NCBI GenBank assembly: GCA_014846205.1
Contig: RKAY01000092.1
Coordinates: 1 to 30,054, forward strand
From: Collinsella aerofaciens
GTDB lineage: Bacteria > Actinomycetota > Coriobacteriia > Coriobacteriales > Coriobacteriaceae
DNA: 30,054 nt
Reading direction: 5' to 3'
The notes beneath the pieces were generated by a model. The model did no database searches. It was not told the DNA's origin and saw only the letters and a program-made list of their open reading frames with translations. The translations under genes were made by a program, and so were the position numbers. Below, piece by piece: positions 1-6,404 of the stretch (positions are counted from its first letter, which is position 1; each line of letters begins with the position of its first letter).

Positions 1-1611
1 CCGTGCCGTGACTGCGGCGGCACGCGCCTCTCCGAGGCTGCGCGTCAGCCCCAGGTGCGCGGTATCAATCTGGTGCAGGCCGCGGCCATGACGCTGGGTG
101 AGGCGATTGAGTGGGTGCGCGGGGTGCCCGCATCCTTGCCGGCCGAGATGCAGCCCATGGCAGCGGATATCTGCGATTCGTTTTTGAGCACGGCCCGTCG
201 CCTGGTCGATCTGGGTCTCGATTACCTTTCGCTCGACCGCGCCGGCGCCACGCTGTCCACAGGCGAGCGCCAGCGCGTGCAGCTTGCCCGCGTGGTGCGC
301 AACCGCTCGACGGGCGTGCTTTATGTGCTGGACGAGCCTTCGATTGGCCTGCATCCTGCTAACGTTGACGGCCTGGTGGGCGTGATGCACGATCTGGTGG
401 ATGACGGCAACACCGTGGTCGTTGTCGATCACGACACGCGCGTATTGGCGGAAGCCGATTATCTGGTCGAGATGGGCCCCGTTGCCGGAGCAGGCGGCGG
501 TAATGTGATTGCCACTGGCACGGTGGACGAGGTCGAACAATCGCAGGGCAGCCGCATCGCCCCGTTTTTGCGCGCAGAGTCCAAGCGCTTGCGCCCGCAG
601 GTGTCCGACGAGGAAATGTTCGACCGGGGCCATATCCGCATGGCGACCGATGCCATCCATACCGTCAAGCCGCTCGAAGTTGATATCCCGCGCGGTCGCT
701 TGGTCGCGGTGACGGGCGTTTCGGGTTCGGGTAAGACGACGTTGGTACTCGAGACGCTCATTCCGGCACTCAAGGCGCAGGCAGCCGGCGAGCGCCTGCC
801 GGGGCACGTGCGTTGGGTCGATGCCGAGGGCATTGCCCGTGCAAATCTGATTGACGCTACGCCTATCGGCGCCAACGTGCGCTCGACGGTGGCGACTTAT
901 GCCGACATCCATGACGAGCTGCGTCGCGCCTTCGCCCGTACGCCCGAGGCCAAGGCAGCCGGCTACAAGGCGGGCGCCTTTAGCTACAACACTGGCGCTT
1001 TGCGCTGCCCTACGTGCGATGGCACGGGCTCGATATCGCTCGACGTGCAGTTTTTGCCCGATGTCGAGATCGTCTGTCCGGCATGTCGCGGCTCACGTTA
1101 TGCAGACGCGGCTTCGCATATCCATCGCGAGGGCAAGGACGGGAGCTTGCTGACGTTGCCGCAGCTCATGGACATGAGTGTGGACGAGGCCCTCGACGCC
1201 ACGCTGGGACTCAAAAAGGTACAGGCGCGCTTGCAGACCTTGCACGACCTGGGCTTGGGCTATCTCACCCTGGGTGAGCCCACACCGGCGCTCTCGGGCG
1301 GCGAGGCGCAGCGTCTTAAGCTTGCGAGCGAAATGGGCCGCGTGCAGGATGATGCCGTATTCGTGTTCGACGAGCCTACGATCGGCCTGCATCCGCTCGA
1401 TGTTCAGGTGTTGCTGAGTGTGTTTGACGGCCTCGTTGCCAAGGGCGCCACGGTTATCGTGATCGAGCACGATCTCGACCTTATCCGTAACGCCGATTAT
1501 GTGATCGACATGGGCCCGGGCGGTGGCGACGCCGGCGGGCAAATCGTCTGCGCCGGTACGCCGGCGGATATCGCTGCTTGCTCCAAGAGCATTACCGGTC
1601 GTTATCTATAG
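1..1611 (+). CDS. UvrA-like ABC ATPase, 3' part (5' end outside window)
   Basis: The frame is open from base 1 and ends at TAG 1609-1611, so 536 residues are visible and the N-terminus is missing. The visible start is a CxxCxGxRL zinc motif as in the first ATPase half of UvrA. It is followed by an ABC signature reading LSTGERQR and the Walker B stretch LYVLDEPSIGLH. The second half has Walker A GVSGSGKTT (about codons 240-248), a CPTCDGTG...CPACRGSRY zinc finger, signature LSGGEAQR and Walker B VFVFDEPTIGLH. UvrA proteins are DNA-damage sensors of nucleotide excision repair. The compact spacing and the LSTGE variant in the first half resemble the UvrA2/drug-resistance-type paralogues rather than housekeeping UvrA, which I infer without an alignment. 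A hairpin follows directly after the stop. Confidence 0.9.
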   Translation, partial: PCRDCGGTRLSEAARQPQVRGINLVQAAAMTLGEAIEWVRGVPASLPAEMQPMAADICDSFLSTARRLVDLGLDYLSLDRAGATLSTGERQRVQLARVVRNRSTGVLYVLDEPSIGLHPANVDGLVGVMHDLVDDGNTVVVVDHDTRVLAEADYLVEMGPVAGAGGGNVIATGTVDEVEQSQGSRIAPFLRAESKRLRPQVSDEEMFDRGHIRMATDAIHTVKPLEVDIPRGRLVAVTGVSGSGKTTLVLETLIPALKAQAAGERLPGHVRWVDAEGIARANLIDATPIGANVRSTVATYADIHDELRRAFARTPEAKAAGYKAGAFSYNTGALRCPTCDGTGSISLDVQFLPDVEIVCPACRGSRYADAASHIHREGKDGSLLTLPQLMDMSVDEALDATLGLKKVQARLQTLHDLGLGYLTLGEPTPALSGGEAQRLKLASEMGRVQDDAVFVFDEPTIGLHPLDVQVLLSVFDGLVAKGATVIVIEHDLDLIRNADYVIDMGPGGGDAGGQIVCAGTPADIAACSKSITGRYL

Positions 1612-1614
1612 GCG

Positions 1615-1645
1615 ATGTGACAAAGGGACTGCCCCTTTGTCACAT
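1615..1645. repeat. Perfect 13-bp hairpin, terminator-like and shared with 5698-5711
   Basis: Arms ATGTGACAAAGGG (1615-1627) and CCCTTTGTCACAT (1633-1645) flank a 5-nt loop. It begins 3 nt after the uvrA-like stop codon and ends 6 nt before the stop of the convergent ATPase gene, so it could terminate both. It lacks a long T-tract. CCCTTTGTCACATT recurs exactly at 5698-5711 at the other edge of the accessory block, so this is probably a dispersed palindromic element. Confidence 0.7.
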
Positions 1646-1651
1646 TGACTT

Positions 1652-2752
1652 CTATTTCACGCATTGAGCGGCGAGATAGTCGCGGAAGAATGGCAATTCA
1701 AAAGCGACGATTCCGCGCCCGCGTTCTCCAATGATGCCGGCATCTATCATGCGGCGTCGGTAGCGGGAGACCTGCTGCGGCGAACGCTTAAGGCGTTCGA
1801 CAAGGTCAGCGGTGGTGGATTCTTCTTCGTCATCGAGCATGGCGATGAGGAATCGCTTGTCCTCTGCAGTGAGTTCCCGATAGGTTGCCGCAAGGATTCG
1901 GTCGTTCATCTCGTCGCGCGCGATTTTGATTCCCAGGTCAAAGTCGCGTGACGAGATTTCCTTCGAATCGCTTGTGAGATCCCAGGCACGGTAGCCTACG
2001 AGTTGCAATAGGAAGGGAAAACCAGAGATCGAGCGAACGGCCCTATCGATTCCCTCAGCATCTGCCAGGCGATCGTTTTCCTGAATTGTGCGAATCAAGG
2101 CCTCGCGTACGTCATAGTCGGCAATGCGACCCAGATGATATTGTTGGGCGCGGCGAAGGAACGAGACCGTCTTGTGGTTCAGCAACGTCGAGACGTTGTT
2201 GGGAAGTCCCGCCATGAGCAGGGCGACGCGTTTCCCATCGGTCACAAAGTGCTGATACGTCGCTGCAAGCTGAATCATCTCGTCGAGTGTCGGGTCCACC
2301 TCGTCAACCGTGACGAGCAGACCGGTGCCCGCCTCGTTGAGCTGGTCGATGATGTCGCTCATGCGATAACGCCAGGTTGAGGCATCGTGAACGCGATTGA
2401 CCTCGATGCTGCCGAGCGGTGCAATTCCGAGGTCGGTGACTTCGAAGTGGGTGGACGAGTCGATGAGATGGGCTGCGGCACGTTTCGTCCCGAGCTCGAT
2501 TTCCTCAAGCATTCCCGGGAGCGCGGTCGTCTTTACGGCTATCCAGCCGTGGGATTCCGCCCTTGTCGCGAGCGACGACATGAGAGCGGTTTTACCGGTT
2601 CCACGCGCGCCTGAGAAGATCGAGGTCAATTCTGGGCGCCTGCGCTGGCTCAAGAAGGCACGGTCCAAATCCCGAATAATCTGTTGTCTGCCAGCGAGAT
2701 GGGCAGGAACCTCGCCAAAGCTAGGGGTAAACGGGTTTTCGAGGTATTCCAC
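1652..2752 (-). CDS. AAA-type ATPase with C-terminal winged helix
   Basis: The 366-residue protein begins NPFTPSFGEVPAHLAGR, a lead-in typical of actinobacterial AAA_16/ORC-like ATPases. Walker A is GARGTGKT (residues 48-55) and Walker B is LLVTVDE (about 145-151). An LLMAGLP strand follows that could hold sensor 1. The last 70 residues (TTADLVERLK...VSRYRRRMIDAGII) look like a winged helix, suggesting DNA binding. The start is GTG at 2752-2750, preceded by AAGGAGG at 5-nt spacing. The substrate is unknown. It could act on DNA (loading or remodelling), as a regulator or as a defence sensor, and the sequence does not decide. It is convergent with the uvrA-like gene and divergent from the recombinase, and its promoter region contains 20-bp-spaced repeats. 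Confidence 0.8.
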   Translation of the reverse strand: MEYLENPFTPSFGEVPAHLAGRQQIIRDLDRAFLSQRRRPELTSIFSGARGTGKTALMSSLATRAESHGWIAVKTTALPGMLEEIELGTKRAAAHLIDSSTHFEVTDLGIAPLGSIEVNRVHDASTWRYRMSDIIDQLNEAGTGLLVTVDEVDPTLDEMIQLAATYQHFVTDGKRVALLMAGLPNNVSTLLNHKTVSFLRRAQQYHLGRIADYDVREALIRTIQENDRLADAEGIDRAVRSISGFPFLLQLVGYRAWDLTSDSKEISSRDFDLGIKIARDEMNDRILAATYRELTAEDKRFLIAMLDDEEESTTADLVERLKRSPQQVSRYRRRMIDAGIIGERGRGIVAFELPFFRDYLAAQCVK

Positions 2753-2776
2753 AATGCCCTCCTTTAGTGTCTCGGG

Positions 2777-2830
2777 TTAATTTCATTATATTCTAGTTAA
2801 TCTCAATTAAAAACGATTAATTTCATTTCA
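2777..2830 (-). promoter_or_regulatory. Promoter of the ATPase gene with three 20-bp-spaced repeats
   Basis: On the plus strand TTAATTTCAT, TTAATCTCAA and TTAATTTCAT begin at 2777, 2797 and 2817, exactly 20 bp apart (two helical turns). On the gene's own strand these read as TGAAATTAA-like boxes. A perfect -10 TATAAT lies at 2790-2785 between the first two boxes. Bound protein would therefore cover the promoter. Operator function is inferred. Confidence 0.5.
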
Positions 2831-2885
2831 AAGCATAAGGTTGGCGTCGTGCGTTATCGAAGCGGTGCTTGAATAGCTTACGTTG

Positions 2886-2945
2886 GAGCCCGAAAATGGG
2901 TTCAACCCATTCGCGAAATTTGCACGCCCTATTGTGAGTGGGCTC
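2886..2945. promoter_or_regulatory. Palindromes upstream of the recombinase, possible recombination or operator site
   Basis: AATGGGTT (2895-2902), a single C, and AACCCATT (2904-2911) form a perfect 17-bp palindrome. It sits inside a wider pair GAGCCC (2886-2891) and GGGCTC (2940-2945). The palindrome lies about 80 bp before the recombinase start, where res sites or operators of small serine recombinases are often found. The function is inferred from position only. Confidence 0.35.
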
Positions 2946-2989
2946 TCAGATGAGCTGAAGCTGCCATCGTGCGGCTGATAGGGGCAATC

Positions 2990-3625
2990 ATGAAAAACAG
3001 AATCTATGGGTATGCTCGAGTTTCGTCAGCAGATCAGAACCTGGATCGCCAACTGGATGCGCTGGAGCGGTTTCCGGTCCAAACGAATTTGATCTATGCT
3101 GACAAAGCGAGTGGAAAGGACTTCAGGCGTCCTCAGTACCGGCGTCTTCTTCGTCGTCTGCGCGAAGGGGACGTTTTGGTGATTAAGAGTATCGATCGAT
3201 TGGGTCGCGACTACCGTGAAGTTCTCGATGAATGGCGTCGCCTAACGACGGACAAACGCGTTGCCATCGTGGTGCTCGATATGCCATTGCTTGATACACG
3301 CGAACAACCCAATGGAATTACGGGGACTTTTATTGCCGATCTAGTGCTTCAGGTTTTGAGCTACGTGGCTCAGGTGGAGCGCGAAAACATAAAGCAGCGC
3401 CAGGCGGAGGGTATCGCGTCGGCGCGTCTGCGGGGTGTGAGATTTGGGAGACCGACGCTCGAACGTCCGGATAGCTACTGCAATGTCATCAAATCATTCG
3501 AAGGAGGTGAGGTTACGAGGCAAGAGGCCGCAATGCTTTTGAACGTTAGCGCATCGACGTTTGATCGTTGGAGACGGGCGGACGCGAACGGATATGACCG
3601 TTCGCCGTCTGCCCGTCCTCTTTAG
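2990..3625 (+). CDS. Small serine recombinase (resolvase/invertase family)
   Basis: The 211-residue protein has the resolvase catalytic start YGYARVSS (active serine at residue 12 or 13), the SIDRLGRDY arginine motif, the linker GVRFGRP and a C-terminal helix-turn-helix (TRQEAAMLLNVSASTFDRW). These match the family of Hin, Gin and Tn3 resolvase, and the length is normal for it. It should cut and rejoin DNA through a phosphoserine bond. I chose the ATG at 2990 because the family motif starts three codons later. A GTG at 2969 would only add seven atypical residues. It is divergent from the ATPase gene. No invertible promoter or res site could be assigned with confidence, although palindromes lie upstream and direct repeats downstream. 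The base composition is more AT-rich than in the flanking genes. Confidence 0.9.
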   Translation: MKNRIYGYARVSSADQNLDRQLDALERFPVQTNLIYADKASGKDFRRPQYRRLLRRLREGDVLVIKSIDRLGRDYREVLDEWRRLTTDKRVAIVVLDMPLLDTREQPNGITGTFIADLVLQVLSYVAQVERENIKQRQAEGIASARLRGVRFGRPTLERPDSYCNVIKSFEGGEVTRQEAAMLLNVSASTFDRWRRADANGYDRSPSARPL

Positions 3626-3633
3626 CTAGACAT

Positions 3634-3751
3634 TTTGACGAGGGGAGTTTATTGCACAGGGCCCACTCCTTCCCTCGATGTTTATCCAGTTCACGCCCTT
3701 GAATCAAATAGTGCCACCGCGTCGCCAATTCGTCTGCTATTTGACGAGGGG
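3634..3751. repeat. 12-bp direct repeats downstream of the recombinase
   Basis: TTTGACGAGGGG occurs at 3634-3645 and 3740-3751, 106 bp apart. Both copies continue with AG and TTA after small differences. The first lies 8 nt after the recombinase stop and the second shortly before the next gene. They may mark a past insertion or a recombinase site, or carry -35-like TTGACG elements. The 106 bp between them holds no convincing gene. Confidence 0.45.
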
Positions 3752-3780
3752 GAGGTTAAACGACTACCAAGGGATATGTA

Positions 3781-4665
3781 ATGAAGAAAAAGTTATTTAC
3801 GGCAGTTCTGGCTTTTAGCGCGGCGGCGCTAATCGGCATTTCTCTACCACTCGGAATTACGGGTCGCGGCTGGAGTCCGACATGCGCATTTGCAGCGACT
3901 AAGAAAAGTGGAAAGAAGCCAAAGCCAGGTAAGAAGGATTCAGTAAAAATCGATCAACTAAACTGGAGTGTCTCAGAAGGCGTTGTTGATGGCGTCGAGA
4001 TGATGACATTTGAATATGACAATAAATCGAGCTTCGATATTGCTCAGTTCACTATTCAGTTTGAGCCGAAAGGGGAGTTGACTGACGAACAGAAACTTCT
4101 GTTTACTGACGTTTTTGATGAGGAAGAGGCTGCGCACGATTATTCAACGCTGAAAATGACGGCGGATAGCCAGCGAATCGTCGAGAAGCGAGAATCGGTT
4201 GATAGCGTTCCGTGCATTACCCATGGTGACTATGTCGCCAATGCCCAGCAGAATCAATATGACCTGATGGAGCCTTCAGTGGCGACCATTGCCTATCTAG
4301 GCGGCGATGGAAAGATATATCTCGAGTACTATAGTTTCAAGTCGAAAACCTATACGACTTCATCAAAGGGCGGTGTCAAGGCGTATGACTGGCCAACAAA
4401 AGCCCTTGCAAAATCCTTGCCGAAGCCTGACTGCCCTATCGTTTATACGTCGTTAGACGAAAAAGACTGCCTTTCGTTTGTCGCATTTGGCATCGATCAT
4501 GATGGGTACGACAAATACATCAAAGCTTGCAAGAAAAAGGGATACAAGGACATCGAATATTCGTATGACAGCAGTTTTTGCGCAAAAGATAAAAAGGGAC
4601 GGGAACTGATGATCGGATATAGCGACCGAGATCAGCGGATGGACGTCAGCGTTTCAGTTGATTAA
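3781..4665 (+). CDS. Exported protein of unknown function, DUF6591-like C-terminus
   Basis: This is a 294-residue protein with a clear signal peptide (MKKK, hydrophobic core about 6-26, probable cleavage near AFA-AT at residues 37-39). A lysine-rich stretch (KKSGKKPKPGKK) follows. The middle (about 55-130) looks like a beta-rich fold. The last 60 residues (YDKYIKACKKKGYKD...GRELMIGYSDRDQRMDVSVSV) resemble the DUF6591 pattern, recognised from memory only. No LPXTG motif, lipobox or C-terminal membrane helix is present, so it is probably released or loosely attached. AAGGGA at 3769-3774 is the likely ribosome-binding site for ATG 3781. The codon use is AT-richer than in the core genes, which fits an accessory origin. 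Confidence 0.7.
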   Translation: MKKKLFTAVLAFSAAALIGISLPLGITGRGWSPTCAFAATKKSGKKPKPGKKDSVKIDQLNWSVSEGVVDGVEMMTFEYDNKSSFDIAQFTIQFEPKGELTDEQKLLFTDVFDEEEAAHDYSTLKMTADSQRIVEKRESVDSVPCITHGDYVANAQQNQYDLMEPSVATIAYLGGDGKIYLEYYSFKSKTYTTSSKGGVKAYDWPTKALAKSLPKPDCPIVYTSLDEKDCLSFVAFGIDHDGYDKYIKACKKKGYKDIEYSYDSSFCAKDKKGRELMIGYSDRDQRMDVSVSVD

Positions 4666-4712
4666 CGTGGGCATATGATCGAATGATTAACGCGTTATGA
4701 TGCCTATGTATG

Positions 4713-4750
4713 GATTGGGGTGCCGGCCTATGGTCTGTGCCCCAATCTTT
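4713..4750 (+). terminator. Likely intrinsic terminator after the exported protein
   Basis: GATTGGGG (4713-4720) pairs with CCCCAATC (4740-4747), and two G-U pairs extend the stem inward. It is followed by TTTCT. It lies 47 nt after the stop codon. Confidence 0.6.
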
Positions 4751-4841
4751 CTAAAGTTGCGTGCAGCAGAATAGGTATTAAATTAACGTATGAATGTGTA
4801 TTTATATTATGTTGGATTTAAGTCCTTCCTTTCTGAATTGG

Positions 4842-4870
4842 TTGACATCAAAACCCAATATAAATGAATT
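4842..4870 (+). promoter_or_regulatory. Possible promoter of the DUF4230-like gene
   Basis: A consensus -35 TTGACA lies at 4842-4847. With a 17-bp spacer the -10 would be TGAATT (4865-4870), a weak match. The surrounding 150 bp is very AT-rich. The gene's ribosome-binding site GGAGGA is at 4898-4903. Confidence 0.3.
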
Positions 4871-4913
4871 GAGTTCGTAATTACCCTGAGGACAACTGGA
4901 GGACAAGGGCTAA

Positions 4914-5561
4914 ATGAGCGTTTCCAATCCGTTTAAAACAATTGGCCAGAAGATAATTGTCGTCCTATTGGCGTTAGGCTTGATTGCGGCTTGCGGCGGC
5001 TGCGTGTACCTGTGGTTGACGCGCGATCAGACCGTTATAAGCGATGATTCGATTCGGGAAGAAATTAAGCCGGTAACGAAGTTGCTTACCTACGAATACG
5101 ATTTTACTCAGGTTCTATATATTGACGATGCAGGGAATCCGTTTGGTTTTAACAACCCATTTACTACTAAGCGATATGTAGCGACCATCGATGGCAAGGC
5201 GGATATCGGCCTGAACGTAGACGATGAGAACCTGAAGGTCAAAGTCCATCGTTCGAAAAACAACGAGTCGGTAATAAAATCTGTTAATGTTACGCTTCCG
5301 CATTCCGAGATCGTGACGTTGTCAACGGATCCGAACTCGCTTAAAAAGTACGTTGAGGACAATGGTTTTCTTAATTGGAATCAGGTCAGTACGGACGATT
5401 TAAATAAATTGCTTCAGCAGGCTGATAAGGACCAGAGGCAAAAGGTTCAAGAAAGTGGCATGCTGGAAAAATCTGATGAACGTGCAGTAAAACTGGTGAA
5501 AAAGCAGGTGTCGACGTTCTGTGGTCCAGACGTAAGGGTCAATGTCGAATTCGAAGATTAA
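4914..5561 (+). CDS. Membrane-anchored DUF4230-like protein
   Basis: The 215-residue protein has one N-terminal hydrophobic segment (about 14-35, IIVVLLALGLIAACGG...) and a soluble remainder that should lie outside the membrane. IAAC at residues 24-27 also matches a lipobox, so a lipoprotein is an alternative. The core pattern (LLTYEYDFTQVLYIDD, then KRYVATIDGKADIGLNVDD, VNVTLPHSEI and a late asparagine/aspartate helical region) matches DUF4230, a family of unknown function, recognised from memory. ATG 4914 follows GGAGGA with 10-nt spacing. It closes the accessory block and is separated from the preceding gene by a terminator, so it is probably transcribed alone. Confidence 0.75.
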   Translation: MSVSNPFKTIGQKIIVVLLALGLIAACGGCVYLWLTRDQTVISDDSIREEIKPVTKLLTYEYDFTQVLYIDDAGNPFGFNNPFTTKRYVATIDGKADIGLNVDDENLKVKVHRSKNNESVIKSVNVTLPHSEIVTLSTDPNSLKKYVEDNGFLNWNQVSTDDLNKLLQQADKDQRQKVQESGMLEKSDERAVKLVKKQVSTFCGPDVRVNVEFED

Positions 5562-5601
5562 TATCTACCTTTGAAATTAAATTACTGATTCAGCTGAATG
5601 C

Positions 5602-5634
5602 CCGCTATCGCGATACCTCACGTTGCAATAGCGG
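5602..5634 (+). terminator. Weak hairpin after the DUF4230-like gene
   Basis: CCGCTAT (5602-5608) and ATAGCGG (5628-5634) form a 7-bp stem with a 19-nt loop. It lies 40 nt after the stop and is followed by TCTCT rather than a T-tract. Confidence 0.3.
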
Positions 5635-5662
5635 ACATCTCTGATCTCGTTTGAAGGGTGTC

Positions 5663-5711
5663 AATGTGACAATTGTCCGATATGACAACGAGGCTGTCCC
5701 TTTGTCACATT
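5663..5711. repeat. Hairpin at the trmL 3' end, related to 1615-1645
   Basis: Arms AATGTGACAA (5663-5672) and TTGTCACATT (5702-5711) enclose a 29-nt loop. The right part CCCTTTGTCACATT (5698-5711) is identical to 1633-1646. The trmL stop codon (5707-5705) lies inside the right arm, so the element may supply both the 3' end and termination. Confidence 0.6.
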
Positions 5712-6304
5712 CCCGGAAAGCCTGTTTGGCGTAGGGCCTCGTAGAGGACGATGGCGGCGCTATTGGAGAGGTTGAGTGCGCTGATGCGGTAGTCGTCCGG
5801 ATTGACGAAGTTGCCGCAGATATCCTGTTGAAGGATGGCCTCATGGCCGTCCTCGATATGCCCGAGTGATTCCTCGTGGGCTTCCCAAGCCTCGGCATTA
5901 TTGAGTGAGTCGCAATCGCGCAGCATCGGGATACGCTCGCAGCGCTCGGGCGCCGCGGCGAGCAGTGGCTCGGGAATGCCCGAGCTCTCGCTGCCAAAGA
6001 CCAAGTAGTCGCCATCGCGGTAGGTACTCTGCGCATAGGTGCGGCGTGCCTTTTTGGTCAGCAGATGTAGGCGCTCATCGGCAGGGGAGAGGCCGTTGCG
6101 TGCAAGGAAATCCTCCCAGCCGGCATAGGTCGCCACGTCCAAGTTTTGCCAGTAGCCCAGGCCGGCGCGACGCACCGTCTTGTCATCGAGCGAAAAGCCC
6201 AGCGGCTCCACCAGATGTAGGCGGGCGCCGGTGACCACGCAGGTACGGCCGATATTGCCCGTATTGGCCGGAATCTCGGGCGCATACAGCACAATGTTGA
6301 ACAT
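5705..6304 (-). CDS. trmL: tRNA (cytidine/uridine-34 2'-O)-methyltransferase TrmL, with insertion
   Basis: The 199-residue SPOUT methyltransferase starts MFNIVLYAPEIPANTGNIGRT, the hallmark of TrmL/YibK, with FGSESSGIPEPLL (103-115) as the second knot motif. TrmL uses S-adenosylmethionine to methylate the ribose of wobble base 34 in tRNA-Leu species. The third motif, normally IPM followed closely by SLNLSN, is split: IPML is at 125-128 and ALNLSNSAAIVLYEALRQ at 176-193. That leaves about 40 inserted residues, mostly acidic and including CGNF. ATG 6304 is preceded by AAGGAG at 6-nt spacing, and an upstream in-frame ATG has no such site. The stop falls in a dispersed hairpin. The terminator just upstream suggests transcription independent of the CobW gene. 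Confidence 0.92.
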   Translation of the reverse strand: MFNIVLYAPEIPANTGNIGRTCVVTGARLHLVEPLGFSLDDKTVRRAGLGYWQNLDVATYAGWEDFLARNGLSPADERLHLLTKKARRTYAQSTYRDGDYLVFGSESSGIPEPLLAAAPERCERIPMLRDCDSLNNAEAWEAHEESLGHIEDGHEAILQQDICGNFVNPDDYRISALNLSNSAAIVLYEALRQTGFPGM

Positions 6305-6325
6305 GAATCTCCTTGGCTCAGAACG

Positions 6326-6366
6326 AAAAACCACCACGAAGGGAACAGGCACCTTCGTGGTGGTTT
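6326..6366 (-). terminator. Strong intrinsic terminator of the CobW-type gene
   Basis: A perfect 15-bp stem (6328-6342 with 6352-6366) has a 9-nt loop. On the minus strand it is followed by TTTTT (6330-6326, partly in the stem). It lies 39 nt past the CobW stop and 22 nt before the trmL start. Confidence 0.85.
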
Positions 6367-6404
6367 GGCGGTTGCGTAGCGGAAAAATGCCCGCTTGGAT
6401 AAAC

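Noticed and set aside
3546..3728. A 60-codon minus-strand frame overlapping the recombinase 3' end
   Set aside because: No ribosome-binding site, no recognisable domain, and it overlaps a real gene.
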